Positions 8,835 through 17,931 of a DNA stretch of 64,000 nt are shown one piece after another. Below the pieces are notes generated by a model, which did not search any database, had not been told where the DNA came from, and saw only the letters and a list, made by a program, of their open reading frames with translations. Both the position numbers and the translations under genes were made by a program. Each line of letters begins with the position of its first letter. Position 1 is the first letter of the stretch. The DNA comes from Amycolatopsis iheyensis. GTDB taxonomy: Bacteria > Actinomycetota > Actinomycetes > Mycobacteriales > Pseudonocardiaceae. The DNA is taken from the NCBI RefSeq assembly GCF_024703995.1, contig NZ_JAMXQV010000001.1, forward strand, positions 372,001-436,000. The letters are read 5' to 3'.

Positions 8835-9161
8835 GTGCGGTTGGAAGCCGATGGGAAGGAATGGGGGCACGTCATGGGTTGGGGCGAGATCCCGGAGCAG
8901 GCTCTGGGAGATCTCACCGAGCTCATCGATGCCACCGAGGAAGAGCAGGATTGGCAGGAACGCGCTCTGTGCGCGCAGACGGACCCGGAGGCGTTCTTCC
9001 CCGAGAAGGGCGGCTCCACCCGCGAAGCCAAGCGGATCTGCCTGGGCTGCGAGGTCAAGGACGAGTGCCTTGAGTACGCGCTGGCCCACGACGAACGCTT
9101 CGGGATTTGGGGCGGTCTGTCCGAGCGGGAGCGCCGCAAGCTGAAGAAACGCGCGATTTAG
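8835..9161 (+). CDS. whiB2: WhiB-family iron-sulfur regulator, WhiB2/WhmD type
   Basis: A 108-residue WhiB-like transcription factor. Four Fe-S ligands are in place (Cys46, Cys69, Cys72, Cys78), with the GIWGG turn (90-94) and a basic C-terminal helix. QERALCAQTDPEAFFPEKGG is typical of WhiB2/WhmD, which controls septation and division in actinomycetes. The GTG at 8835 has AGGAGG (8824-8829) five bases upstream and fits the promoter; an in-frame start at 8751 would add 28 residues without an SD. The nearby manB block matches the Rv3260c-Rv3255c order. Confidence 0.92.
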   Translation: MRLEADGKEWGHVMGWGEIPEQALGDLTELIDATEEEQDWQERALCAQTDPEAFFPEKGGSTREAKRICLGCEVKDECLEYALAHDERFGIWGGLSERERRKLKKRAI

Positions 9162-9167
9162 AGGGGG

Positions 9168-9200
9168 AATCACCGGTGATGCGTCGTGTCACCGGTGATT
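9168..9200 (+). terminator. perfect inverted repeat after whiB2
   Basis: AATCACCGGTGA (9168-9179) is repeated perfectly in inverted orientation at 9189-9200 with a nine-base loop, seven bases after the whiB2 stop. There is no U tract; probably a terminator or 3'-end stabiliser. Confidence 0.65.
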
Positions 9201-9295
9201 CCACGAGGTGAACACTCGGCGTGGGTTCACCACCGGGTGACGGAGCGGGGCCGTAGGGTGGCCGCACCGATCCGCCGCCTGATCCGGAGTCTTCG

Positions 9296-12200
9296 TTGCC
9301 CCGCACCGCCGCGCCGCCCGCCCTGCGCACCGCGCCCGTTCTGGCCATTGTGGTCTGTCACAACGGCGAAAACTGGCTACCGCTGGCGCTTTCTTCGTTG
9401 CGCCGCAGCACCCTCCGGCCCCGCCACGTGCTCGCCGTGGACACCGGGTCCACCGACGCGACCGCGCGGCTGCTCGCCGAGGCCGCCGAGGATCCCGGGC
9501 CCGACGCGGCCCCCGTGCTGTCCGGTGTCATCACCCTTTCGAGCGAAACCGGCTTCGCCGCCGCGGTCGTCGAAGCCGTCGGGCACGCCACCGAACGCTG
9601 GGGTGATCCCGGCTCCTGGCTCTGGCTGCTCCACGACGACTGCGCCCCCGAGCCCGACTGCCTCGAAGAACTTCTGCGCGTGGCCACCAAATCCCCGTCG
9701 GCGACCGTGCTCGGCGCGCTCGGCCTCGACTGGACCGACCCGCGGCTGATCGTCGAAGCGGGCCTGTCCACCGACGCCTCCGGCCACCGCCAGCAGATCG
9801 CCGCCCTCGGCGAAGAGCCCGCCGAGGTGCTCGCCGTGCCCAGCGCGGGCTCGCTCGTGCGCCGCGACGCCTGGGACGACCTCGGCGGCTTCGATGCCGG
9901 ATTCCCGTTGCTGCGCGAGGATCTCGACTTCGGCTGGCGCGCCAACGCCGCCGGCGGCCTCGTCCTCTCCGTGCCGACCGCGCGGGTGCGCCACGCCCGC
10001 GCCGTCACCACCGGGCAACGCGCGGCCGACGCCGTCACCACCCCGCTCGCCGCCGCGAACCGCGCCCACGGGCTGCGCGTGTTCCTGGTGAACTGCTCGC
10101 CGGTTTCCTTCTGGCTGGGCCTGATCCGGCTCCCGTTGCTGTCCCTGCTGCGCGCGCTCGCGTTCGTCCTGCTGCGCCGCACCGGCGAAGCGCGAGCCGA
10201 GTTCGGCGCCGCGACGTACCTCCTCAGTGGACGCGGCGGATTGCGCGCCGCGCGGGCGCTCCGGCGGCGGAATCCGCGGCCGGGCACCGTTCGCGGGCTC
10301 TTCACCGGCCGCCTGACGAGATTGCGCAACGCCGTCCGCGCCGGTGTCGTCGGCCTCGTGCGCCGCGGTGTCGAGGAAGACGTCGCGCTCGGCCGGGTGC
10401 CCGAGACCGTCGAAACCGAGTCCGCCTGGGTGACGCCGGAAGCACTCGACGCGCGTGAGACCCGTCCGGTCGGGCCCGACGCGCTGCCGGCGGGGGCGCT
10501 GCGTGGGCTCAGCTCGCGCGGGTCCGGGCTCCGCAAGCCGGGCACGCTCGTCGCCGTCGCGCTGCCGGAAACCCCGGTGCCCGAACCGGTTTCCGAGACC
10601 GAGGAGCCGGCGGAAGAGCCGGAGCTCGTCTTCGTCGAGGTGAACCGGCGCCGCGTGCTCGCGGCGACGATCTTCGCGCCGCCGGTGGTGCTGCTCGTCG
10701 TGATGACCGCGCTCGGGCTGTTCGTCAACCGCGCGCGGCTCGGGCTCGACCTCGCCGGCGGCAAGCTGCTGCCGGTCGGCGGGCTGGGCGAGCTCTGGAC
10801 GTCGTACCTCACGCCGTGGCACGCGATCGCGGGCGGCACCGGAGCGCCCGCGTCGGCGACGCTGCCGGTGCTCGGCACGCTCGGCGCGGTGTTCGCGCCG
10901 ATCGGCGGCCCGGCCGCGCTCGTCGCGGTCCTGCTCCTCGGCGACATCCCGTTGGCCGCCCTGAGCGCGTACGCGGCCACAAGGCGGCTTCGCGTGCGCC
11001 GCTGGGTGCGAGCGGTCGTCGCCGCGACGTACGCGCTGCTGCCGGCCGCGACCGCCGGGGTGGCGCAGGGCCGGCTCGACGTCGTCGTGGTGCACCTGGT
11101 GCTGCCGCCGGTCGCCGCGGGCATCGCCGGGCTGCTGGTCCGCGCGGACACGCGGTGGCTGCACATCTCCGCGCTCTCGGCGTTCGGTGTGGCGCTGCTG
11201 GGCGCGTTCTCGCCGCTGGCGCACGGGCTCGCGCTCGCCGGGCTGCTCGTCGGGTTCGTCGTGCTGCCGGCGCCGACCGGGCTGGCGCGGCGGATCGCGT
11301 CGGTCGGGATCGTGGTGCTGCTGCCGCTGGCGTTGCTGCTGCCGTGGCCGACGGTGCTGCTCCGGCACCCCGAACTGCTGGTGCAGGGACTCGGCGGGGC
11401 CGCGGCCGCGGTCTCCGGCACCGACCTCGCGGGCCTCGACCCGGGTGGGCCGGGCGCGTGGCCGATCGGCGTCGCGGTGATCGCCGCGGCGCTGGTCGCG
11501 GTGGTCGTGCGCCCGACGAAGCTCGCGGCGGGCGGGTTCGCGCTGGCGGCGCTCGGCGCGGGCGGGCTGGTCCTGGTGCGCCTGGTGACCGCGACGCCGA
11601 TGCAGGGCGGCGCCGCGGCGCACGGCTACGCGGGCGTGCCGCTGCTGATCGTCGGCGCGGGGCTGCTGTGGGTCGTGCTCGGCTCGTGGGAGCGCGGCGG
11701 CTCGGCCGGGGTGCCGGCGACGTGGCTGCCGAAGGTGTTCGCGGTGGCCGGGGTCGTCGTGTTCGCCGCGCTGGCGGCCGGCGCGGCGGTGGTCGGCAGC
11801 CAGGGCCCGCTGCACGCCGGTGGCCGGCCGGCACTGGCGCCGGAGGTGTCGGCGGAGCTGGCGGCGTCGGGCCGGTCGGTGCTCGACCTGGCACCCGACG
11901 CGACCCGCCAGATCGGCGGCCGCCTGCCCCACTACGGCGACGACGAACTGGCGCCGACGCCCGGCACCCCGGCGCGGCTGGCGGGCTGGCGCCGCGACCT
12001 CGGCCAGGGCGACGGGGCGGCGGTCCAGCGCGCGTTCGCCGCCGCGGCCGCCGCGGGGGTGCAGTTCGTGGTGCTGCCCGTGGGCGTCGACCCGCAGGCG
12101 TACGTCCCCCTGGCGAAGGACCTGGTCTCGGTGGCCGCCCCGACGTCGGACGGCCGGGGCGTGCTGAGGCTGCTCCCGCCGGCCGGCCAGGTGATCTTGA

Positions 12201-12568
12201 TCTCGCCGGAACAGGCGAAGGCGGCGGTGACCGGCGGCGGCGCACCCGGGAACACGCCGGGTGTGGCGCCGGTGCAGGCGGGCCTGCCGGAGGTCCGGGT
12301 CCGGGTGTCGGACGGCCCGACCGGCCGGCTCCTGGTGCTGGCGGCGGAGCAGGAGGCGGGCTGGAAGGCCTCGGTGGGCGGCAAGAGCGTGCCGATCGTC
12401 CCGGCCTGGGGCCACCAGGTGGCGGTGTCGGTGCCGCCGACGACGTCGGAGGTGACGGTGGAGTACCCGGGCACGGAACGGAACCTGCTGCTGCTGGCCC
12501 AGCTGGCGGCGGTGCTGTTCACAATCCTGACGGCGGTCCCGGCCCGGCGCCGGGGCTTGCCCCAGTAG
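9296..12568 (+). CDS. large membrane glycosyltransferase, GT2 N-terminus
   Basis: 1090 residues. Residues about 15-260 form a GT-A/GT2 fold (IVVCHNGENWLPLAL, AVDTGSTDAT, LLHDDC as the DxD-like metal site, and REDLDFGWR). A linker rich in Glu/Pro follows, then from about residue 450 many membrane helices and a C-terminal extracellular-type domain ending in a last helix. It probably transfers sugar from a nucleotide or polyprenyl donor during envelope polysaccharide synthesis. TTG start at 9296 with GGAG seven bases upstream. Its place between whiB2 and the mannose genes suits a cell-wall role. The exact product is unknown. Confidence 0.85.
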   Translation: MPRTAAPPALRTAPVLAIVVCHNGENWLPLALSSLRRSTLRPRHVLAVDTGSTDATARLLAEAAEDPGPDAAPVLSGVITLSSETGFAAAVVEAVGHATERWGDPGSWLWLLHDDCAPEPDCLEELLRVATKSPSATVLGALGLDWTDPRLIVEAGLSTDASGHRQQIAALGEEPAEVLAVPSAGSLVRRDAWDDLGGFDAGFPLLREDLDFGWRANAAGGLVLSVPTARVRHARAVTTGQRAADAVTTPLAAANRAHGLRVFLVNCSPVSFWLGLIRLPLLSLLRALAFVLLRRTGEARAEFGAATYLLSGRGGLRAARALRRRNPRPGTVRGLFTGRLTRLRNAVRAGVVGLVRRGVEEDVALGRVPETVETESAWVTPEALDARETRPVGPDALPAGALRGLSSRGSGLRKPGTLVAVALPETPVPEPVSETEEPAEEPELVFVEVNRRRVLAATIFAPPVVLLVVMTALGLFVNRARLGLDLAGGKLLPVGGLGELWTSYLTPWHAIAGGTGAPASATLPVLGTLGAVFAPIGGPAALVAVLLLGDIPLAALSAYAATRRLRVRRWVRAVVAATYALLPAATAGVAQGRLDVVVVHLVLPPVAAGIAGLLVRADTRWLHISALSAFGVALLGAFSPLAHGLALAGLLVGFVVLPAPTGLARRIASVGIVVLLPLALLLPWPTVLLRHPELLVQGLGGAAAAVSGTDLAGLDPGGPGAWPIGVAVIAAALVAVVVRPTKLAAGGFALAALGAGGLVLVRLVTATPMQGGAAAHGYAGVPLLIVGAGLLWVVLGSWERGGSAGVPATWLPKVFAVAGVVVFAALAAGAAVVGSQGPLHAGGRPALAPEVSAELAASGRSVLDLAPDATRQIGGRLPHYGDDELAPTPGTPARLAGWRRDLGQGDGAAVQRAFAAAAAAGVQFVVLPVGVDPQAYVPLAKDLVSVAAPTSDGRGVLRLLPPAGQVILISPEQAKAAVTGGGAPGNTPGVAPVQAGLPEVRVRVSDGPTGRLLVLAAEQEAGWKASVGGKSVPIVPAWGHQVAVSVPPTTSEVTVEYPGTERNLLLLAQLAAVLFTILTAVPARRRGLPQ

Positions 12569-12576
12569 CGGAGCAG

Positions 12577-12713
12577 GGTGGTCATCCCGTCGCCTGAGGC
12601 CAGAAAATCACGTTGAGCCGGGCCCGCAACCACAGACCAAAAGCAGAAGACAGCGCAAGCTTGCGGGCCCGGCTCAACGTGATAGGCCTCGATCAGGCGA
12701 CGGGATGACCACC
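12577..12713. repeat. long inverted repeat between convergent genes
   Basis: Outer arms of 21 bases (12577-12597 and 12693-12713) and inner arms of 23 bases (12607-12629 and 12661-12683) are each perfect, giving a hairpin with arms of roughly 52 bases, one small asymmetric internal loop and a 31-base loop. It fills most of the space between the glycosyltransferase and the convergent Rv3259-like gene. It could be a bidirectional terminator or a miniature inverted-repeat element; no target duplication was recognised. The rest of the 12569-12832 gap shows nothing more. Confidence 0.85.
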
Positions 12714-12832
12714 CCGCGGCCCACCTCGCAAAAGTGAGGGGACAGCGCTACTGGTGGCCATCCCAGAGCCTGCCCGTCCGGCGAGGACATTCTTTTGCCC
12801 TGGAACCCGAGGAAGAGCGGATCCGGCCGGCG

Positions 12833-13297
12833 TCACTCGCCTTCGATGACGTCCGGCTCCACGCCCAGGTACCCGGCCACCTGCTCGACCAGCACGTCGT
12901 GCACCAGGTCCGCCAGCTCGGACGGATCCTTCGCGCGCGCCTCCAGCGGCCGCCGGTACAGCACGATCCGGGCGCGCGTCGGCATCCCCGTGCGGTCCAC
13001 GCCCGCCGGGACCAGGCGCGACAGCGGGACCGCGCCGTCGTGCAGCACGCCGTCCGCGGGCGCACGGCCGTTCTCGCGGACCTCCGGCACGTCGTCGACC
13101 GCCACGTCCAGCTTCGTCAGCTCGTGACGCCAGCGGGCTTCGATCGGCTCCAGCGCGTCGAGCACCAGCGCGTCGAACCGCTCCGCGCGGCTCGCGGCGG
13201 CGGGCAGGGTCGCCGGGTACAGCGTCCCGCGCAGGCCCCGGCCGTGCCGGTCCCTTCGCAGGCGCCGCCGCTGTCGGTAGTCACGAGCCGTCGCCAC
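12833..13297 (-). CDS. metallopeptidase-family protein (Rv3259-like), degenerate site
   Basis: 154 residues of the actinobacterial zincin-like family (DUF1025-type) always found by manB. Active members have an HEIGHH-type zinc motif near the C-terminus; the equivalent segment here reads VHDVLVEQVAGYLG, so the HExxH is absent and peptidase activity is doubtful. The N-terminus is very Arg-rich. GTG start at 13297: there is no SD, but TAGACT on this strand (13304-13309) ends six bases upstream, suggesting a leaderless transcript. It is divergent from the DUF3499 gene. Confidence 0.82.
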   Translation of the reverse strand: MATARDYRQRRRLRRDRHGRGLRGTLYPATLPAAASRAERFDALVLDALEPIEARWRHELTKLDVAVDDVPEVRENGRAPADGVLHDGAVPLSRLVPAGVDRTGMPTRARIVLYRRPLEARAKDPSELADLVHDVLVEQVAGYLGVEPDVIEGE

Positions 13298-13376
13298 CCC
13301 GGAAGTCTATGCGGTCGGCGGGTCGCAGCGCGTGTCGCTCCTCCTAGCTTGCGGCGACGCGCTATCGTTTCGGATC

Positions 13377-13730
13377 GTGCGGAGCGTACGGAAGTGTTCG
13401 CGTACCGGCTGCCTCGAGCCGGCAGTGGCCACGCTGACGTATGCCTACAGCGACTCCACCGCCGTTGTCGGCCCGTTGGCCACCGCGTCCGAGCCCCATT
13501 CGTACGACCTCTGCGAAGCCCACGCGCTGCGGCTGACCGTGCCCAAGGGCTGGGAAGTCGTCCGGCACGAAGGCGCCTTCGCCGCGCCGGACCCGTCGGC
13601 CGACGAGCTGACGGCGCTGGCCGAGGCCGTGCGCGAGGCCGGCCGGTCCGACAAGCCCGCTCCCGCGCCCGAGCCGGAAGGCCCCTCCGGGCGCCGCGGC
13701 CACCTGCGGGTCCTGCCCGGTCGCGCCTGA
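13377..13730 (+). CDS. DUF3499 family protein (Rv3258-like)
   Basis: 117 residues. The N-terminal RKCSRTGCLEPA and the following SYDLCEAHA form a likely zinc-binding site (CxxxxC...CxxH pattern), typical of DUF3499. The tail is Glu/Pro-rich. The GTG at 13377 precedes RSVRKCS, the conserved start of the family; TATCGT at 13363-13368 ends eight bases upstream, so it may be leaderless. It sits immediately before manB, as in mycobacteria. Function unknown. Confidence 0.85.
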   Translation: MRSVRKCSRTGCLEPAVATLTYAYSDSTAVVGPLATASEPHSYDLCEAHALRLTVPKGWEVVRHEGAFAAPDPSADELTALAEAVREAGRSDKPAPAPEPEGPSGRRGHLRVLPGRA

Positions 13731-13810
13731 GCGCGTAACCCGGTCACCTCGCCGGTAGGCTTTCCGCGCGGCGCAGCGGGCGCCGGGACGACTATTCGCG
13801 GGGAGACGGC

Positions 13811-15166
13811 GTGCCAGACCTTTCGGGCATCGTGAAGGCCTACGACATTCGCGGCGTGGTCGGCGAGCAGCTCGACGCGGACCTGGTCCGCGACTTCGGC
13901 GCCGCGTTCGCCCTGCTGATCAAGCCGGAAGCGCCGGCCGTGGTGATCGGCCACGACATGCGGGACTCCTCGCCGGGGCTGGCGGAGGCCTTCGCCGACG
14001 GCGTCACCTCGCAGGGCCTCGACGTCGTGAGCATCGGGCTGGCCAGCACCGACCAGCTGTACTTCGCGTCGGGCTCGCTGAACCTGCCGGGCGCGATGTT
14101 CACCGCGAGCCACAACCCGGCCAAGTACAACGGCATCAAGATGTGCCGCGCGGGCGCGTCCCCGGTCGGCCAGGACACCGGGCTCGCCGAGATCCGCGAC
14201 ACCGTCGAGCAGGGCGTGCCCGGCTTCGAGGGCCAGCGCGGCACCGCGAGCGAGCGGGACGTCCTCGCCGACTACGCGGCCTACCTGCGCAACCTCGTCG
14301 ACCTGTCGGGCAGCCGGCCGCTGAAGATCGTGGTCGACGCCGGCAACGGCATGGGCGGGCACACCGTCCCGACCGTCTTCGACGGGCTCCCGATCGACGT
14401 CGTCCCGATGTACTTCGAGCTCGACGGCAGCTTCCCGAACCACGAGGCCAACCCGCTCGACCCGGCGAACATCGTCGACCTGCAGGCGAAGGTGCGGGAG
14501 GTCGGCGCGGACGCCGGGGTCGCGTTCGACGGCGACGCCGACCGCTGCTTCATCGTCGACGAGCGCGGCGAGCCGGTTTCGCCGAGCGCGATCACCGCGC
14601 TGGTCGCCGTCCGCGAGCTCGCCAAGGACCCGGGCGGGACGATCATCCACAACCTGATCACGTCCAAGGGCGTGCCGGAGATCGTCGCCGAGCACGGCGG
14701 CAAGCCCGTCCGCACCCGCGTCGGGCACTCGTTCATCAAGGCCGAGATGGCTCGCACCGGCGCCATCTTCGGTGGCGAGCACTCCGCGCACTACTACTTC
14801 CGCGACTTCTGGCGCGCCGACACCGGCATGCTGGCGGCCCTGCACGTGCTCGCCGCGCTCGGCGAGCAGAACGGCCCGCTGTCCGAGCTGACCAGCGCGT
14901 ACTCGCGCTACGCGGCCTCGGGCGAGATCAACTCGACGGTCGACGACCAGGTCGCGAAGATGATGGCCGTCAAGGACGCCTTCGGCGCCCGCTCCGGCGT
15001 CGAGATCGACGAGCTCGACGGCCTGACCGTGCAGCTGCCCGGCGGCGCCTGGTTCAACCTGCGCCCGTCGAACACCGAACCGCTGCTGCGGCTGAACGTC
15101 GAAGCCGCGAACGCCGAAGCCGTGCAAGGGCTGGTGGACGAAGTACTCGCGATCATCCGCAGCTGA
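13811..15166 (+). CDS. manB: phosphomannomutase/phosphoglucomutase
   Basis: 451 residues. It interconverts mannose-6-phosphate and mannose-1-phosphate for GDP-mannose and wall mannan synthesis. The phosphoserine loop TASHNP has Ser100, the metal loop DGDADR is near residue 240, the sugar-binding GGEHSAHYYF is near 318, and the phosphate-binding RPSNTEPLLRLNVEA is at the C-terminus; all four functional loops are intact. GTG start with GGGGAGA upstream. It heads a run of genes ending in manA, the preceding step of the same pathway. Confidence 0.95.
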   Translation: MPDLSGIVKAYDIRGVVGEQLDADLVRDFGAAFALLIKPEAPAVVIGHDMRDSSPGLAEAFADGVTSQGLDVVSIGLASTDQLYFASGSLNLPGAMFTASHNPAKYNGIKMCRAGASPVGQDTGLAEIRDTVEQGVPGFEGQRGTASERDVLADYAAYLRNLVDLSGSRPLKIVVDAGNGMGGHTVPTVFDGLPIDVVPMYFELDGSFPNHEANPLDPANIVDLQAKVREVGADAGVAFDGDADRCFIVDERGEPVSPSAITALVAVRELAKDPGGTIIHNLITSKGVPEIVAEHGGKPVRTRVGHSFIKAEMARTGAIFGGEHSAHYYFRDFWRADTGMLAALHVLAALGEQNGPLSELTSAYSRYAASGEINSTVDDQVAKMMAVKDAFGARSGVEIDELDGLTVQLPGGAWFNLRPSNTEPLLRLNVEAANAEAVQGLVDEVLAIIRS

Positions 15167-15176
15167 GAAGTCCACG

Positions 15177-15213
15177 ATGAAGGGCGCAACCGTGTCCGGA
15201 AGGTGCCCTTCAT
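15177..15213 (+). other. hairpin between manB and the Trm112 gene
   Basis: ATGAAGGGC (15177-15185) pairs perfectly with GCCCTTCAT (15205-15213). It lies ten bases past the manB stop, inside the operon; it could be a partial terminator or processing site that lowers expression of the downstream genes. Confidence 0.55.
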
Positions 15214-15242
15214 CACACCCCTCTGCGTGGTATGGAGGAACC

Positions 15243-15464
15243 ATGGCCATCACGCTCGACGCCCAGCTCCTCGAGATCCTGGCGTGCCCGTCGCCCGATC
15301 ACGCCCCGTTGCGCCCCGGGGCGCCGGGCGACCCCGAGGCCGACGCGCTGACGTGCACCGAATGCGGCCGGGTGTACCCGGTCCGTGACGGGATCCCGGT
15401 GCTGCTGCTCGACGAAGCGACCTTGCCCGGCGAATCCGGAAACTCCGATGCCGACAGTGCTTGA
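15243..15464 (+). CDS. Trm112 family protein
   Basis: A 73-residue Trm112-like protein: LLEILACPSPDHAPL with Cys16, then LTCTECGRVYPVRDGIPVLL. The usual second zinc ligand near the first Cys is replaced (CPSPDH). In eukaryotes Trm112 activates methyltransferases; bacterial copies are unassigned. Start ATG at 15243 with GGAGG nine bases upstream. It overlaps the next gene by 17 bases, so it is translated together with the SIS protein of the mannose block. Confidence 0.88.
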   Translation: MAITLDAQLLEILACPSPDHAPLRPGAPGDPEADALTCTECGRVYPVRDGIPVLLLDEATLPGESGNSDADSA

Positions 15465-16542
15465 CGACTCGCTGCTCGACGACCCCGGGCGGCTGGCCGA
15501 GGCCGACAGCTCGGGGCTGCTCCGGGCCGCCGCGATGGCCGGCGCCCAGGTGCGGGCGACCGCGGAGCTGGCGGCCGAGCTGGAGCTGTCCGATCGGCTC
15601 GACCGGGGCCGCCCGCGCGCGCTCGTGCTGATCGACCGGCCCGGCGTGAGCCGGACGCTCACCCGGCTGCTGGCCGCTCTGCTGACGCCGTCGTGCCCGG
15701 TGCCGGTGGTCGTCGCCGAGGTGGTGCCGAGCTGGATCGGCGCGCTCGACGTCGTGTTCGCGCACACCGACGACCCGGGTGACCGCGAGCTCGCCGCGTC
15801 GCTGGAGCGCGCCGCGCGCTACGGCGCTTCGGTGGTGCTCTCGGCGCCGGCCGAGGGCCCGGTGGCGGCCGCCGTGGCGGGCAAGGGCCTGCTGCTGGCG
15901 CCGCGCATCCCGGTGCCGCCGGAGCTGGCGTTCCCGCGCGGCCTGGCCGCCGGGCTGCTCACCGCGAACGCGCTGGGCCTGCTCGTCTCCGACGTCCAGG
16001 CGCTGGCCGACCAGCTCGACCTGGAAGCCGAAAAGGACTACCTGGCCCGGGAGTCGTTCGCGAACCCGGCCAAGGCGCTCGCGCTGCGGGTCGCCGATCG
16101 CGTGCCGCTGCTGTGGGGGCTGGACCCGGTCGCGGTCGCCGTCGGCGAGCACGCAGCGCACGCGTTCGCCGCCCATGCGGCCACGGTGTGTGACGTTGAA
16201 GACTATCGGCAGGCTCTTGCGCGTCCCGCGTTGCGGCGGGCGGCACAATCGGGCGGCCGGGAGCGTGACATCTTCGCCGATCCGGACGATCCCTCTGGTG
16301 ACATCCCGACCCGGGTGCTGCTCCTCTCGGTGCGAACCGGTCCGGCCACGGACGCGGCGCGCTACCAGGCCGAGGATCTGCTGCCCGGTGCGGACGTCAT
16401 CGCCCCGGCCGAGGAGATCGAGGCCGACGAAATCGTGCGGGCCGCGGTGCTGGCACTGCGGTTCGAACTGGCGGCGGTCTATCTCGGGCTGGCGGCGGGC
16501 AGCATCGGCGGCGCGGGCCGCTTCGCCCCCGCGACGGCGTGA
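15448..16542 (+). CDS. SIS-domain protein (Rv3256c-like)
   Basis: 364 residues, related to the sugar-isomerase (SIS) proteins between manB and manA in mycobacteria, sometimes annotated as PGI/PMI-like. Sugar-phosphate isomerase folds are suggested by ALVLIDRPGVSRTLTRLLAALL and by the C-terminal VRAAVLALRFELAAVYLGLA. The active-site Glu/His of true phosphomannose isomerases is not obvious, so it may be regulatory. ATG at 15448 inside the end of the Trm112 gene. It probably acts on mannose- or fructose-6-phosphate; this is inferred from context. Confidence 0.8.
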   Translation: MPTVLDDSLLDDPGRLAEADSSGLLRAAAMAGAQVRATAELAAELELSDRLDRGRPRALVLIDRPGVSRTLTRLLAALLTPSCPVPVVVAEVVPSWIGALDVVFAHTDDPGDRELAASLERAARYGASVVLSAPAEGPVAAAVAGKGLLLAPRIPVPPELAFPRGLAAGLLTANALGLLVSDVQALADQLDLEAEKDYLARESFANPAKALALRVADRVPLLWGLDPVAVAVGEHAAHAFAAHAATVCDVEDYRQALARPALRRAAQSGGRERDIFADPDDPSGDIPTRVLLLSVRTGPATDAARYQAEDLLPGADVIAPAEEIEADEIVRAAVLALRFELAAVYLGLAAGSIGGAGRFAPATA

Positions 16543-16590
16543 GACCCGCCGAGCACCGGTCGCGGCCGGTGCCGAAGGAGTGGAGTTGAG

Positions 16591-17826
16591 GTGACAGTGG
16601 AGCTGCTGCGCAACGCGGTGCGGCCCTACGCCTGGGGATCGCGGACGGCGATCCCCGAGCTGCTGGGCCGGCCGGTACCCGCGCCGCACCCCGAGGCCGA
16701 GCTGTGGATGGGTGCCCACCCGGGCGACCCGTCGCACGTCATCGGTCCCGACGGGACCGAGCGGAGCCTGCTGGAGCTGGTCGACGCCGACCCGGTGGGG
16801 CAGCTGGGCGAGCGGTGCGCGAAGCGGTGGGGTGGGCGGCTGCCGTTCCTGCTGAAGATCCTCGCCGCCGAAGAGCCGCTGTCGATGCAGGCGCACCCGT
16901 CGGCGGCGCAGGCCGCGGAGGGGCACGCCCGCGAGGAGCAGCTGGGCATCCCGCGGGACGCGGCGAACCGCAACTACCCGGACCCGACGGCGAAGCCGGA
17001 GCTGGTCTGCGCGCTGACGGAGTTCCACGCGCTGGCCGGGTTCCGCGCCCCGGACCGCACGGTGAAGCTGCTGAAGGCGATCGAGACGCCCGGGCTGGCG
17101 AAGTACACCGGGCTGATCGAGGCGCAGCCGGACCCGTCCGGGCTGCGGGCGCTGTTCACGACGTGGATCACGCTGCCGCAGTCGGCGCTCGACTCGCTGC
17201 TGCCGGAGGTGCTGGACTCGTGCGTCCGCCACGTCCAGGAGCACGGCGAGTTCGCGGTCGAGTGCCGGACGATCCTGGAGCTCGGCGAGGCGCACCCGCG
17301 GGACGCGGGCGTGCTGGCGGCGTTGCTCCTGAACCGGCTGACGCTGCGCGCGGGCGAGGCGATCTACCTGCCGGCCGGCAACCTGCACCTGTACCTGCAC
17401 GGCACGGCCGTGGAGATCCTGGCGAACTCGGACAACATCCTGCGCTGCGGCCTGACGCCGAAGCACGTGGACGTGCCGGAGCTGCTGCGCGTGGTCGACT
17501 TCGCGTGCGGCGAGATGCCGGTGCAGTGCGGCGACAGCGGGGACAGGCTGTCGGTGTACCGCACGGACGCGCCGGAGTTCGAGCTGTCGCGCGTCGAATG
17601 GGCGGCGGGCGAGGACGACGAGATCGCGGTCGACAGCGTGGGCCCGCAGATCCTGCTGTGCACGGCGGGCGACCTGCTGGTGACGGCGGACGAGGGCGAG
17701 CAGGTCGAGCTGCGGCGCGGCCAGTCGGTGTGGTTGCCGGCGGCGGACCCGCCGGTGCGCGTGCGCCCGCTGGACGGCGCGCGGTCCCAGCTGTTCCGGG
17801 CGACCGCGGGAACCTGCGAGGACTGA
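16591..17826 (+). CDS. manA: mannose-6-phosphate isomerase, class I
   Basis: 411 residues, a type I zinc isomerase converting fructose-6-phosphate and mannose-6-phosphate. Zinc ligands are seen in QAHPS (near residue 100) and in the KPELVCALTEFHALAGFR block; GEAIYLPAGNLHLYLHG and RCGLTPKHVDVPELL are characteristic. GTG start at 16591, with GGAG upstream. It supplies the substrate of ManB just upstream, so the block runs from fructose-6-phosphate to mannose-1-phosphate. Confidence 0.95.
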   Translation: MTVELLRNAVRPYAWGSRTAIPELLGRPVPAPHPEAELWMGAHPGDPSHVIGPDGTERSLLELVDADPVGQLGERCAKRWGGRLPFLLKILAAEEPLSMQAHPSAAQAAEGHAREEQLGIPRDAANRNYPDPTAKPELVCALTEFHALAGFRAPDRTVKLLKAIETPGLAKYTGLIEAQPDPSGLRALFTTWITLPQSALDSLLPEVLDSCVRHVQEHGEFAVECRTILELGEAHPRDAGVLAALLLNRLTLRAGEAIYLPAGNLHLYLHGTAVEILANSDNILRCGLTPKHVDVPELLRVVDFACGEMPVQCGDSGDRLSVYRTDAPEFELSRVEWAAGEDDEIAVDSVGPQILLCTAGDLLVTADEGEQVELRRGQSVWLPAADPPVRVRPLDGARSQLFRATAGTCED

Positions 17827-17931
17827 GTTTCCCGCGGTTCTGTGTGCGTTCCGTGTGGTGCTCTTCTCCACTATCGCTCGTAGGGGTGGTTGTTACGCCC
17901 CAACGCGTCGATTTTCGAGGAGAACGAGCTT

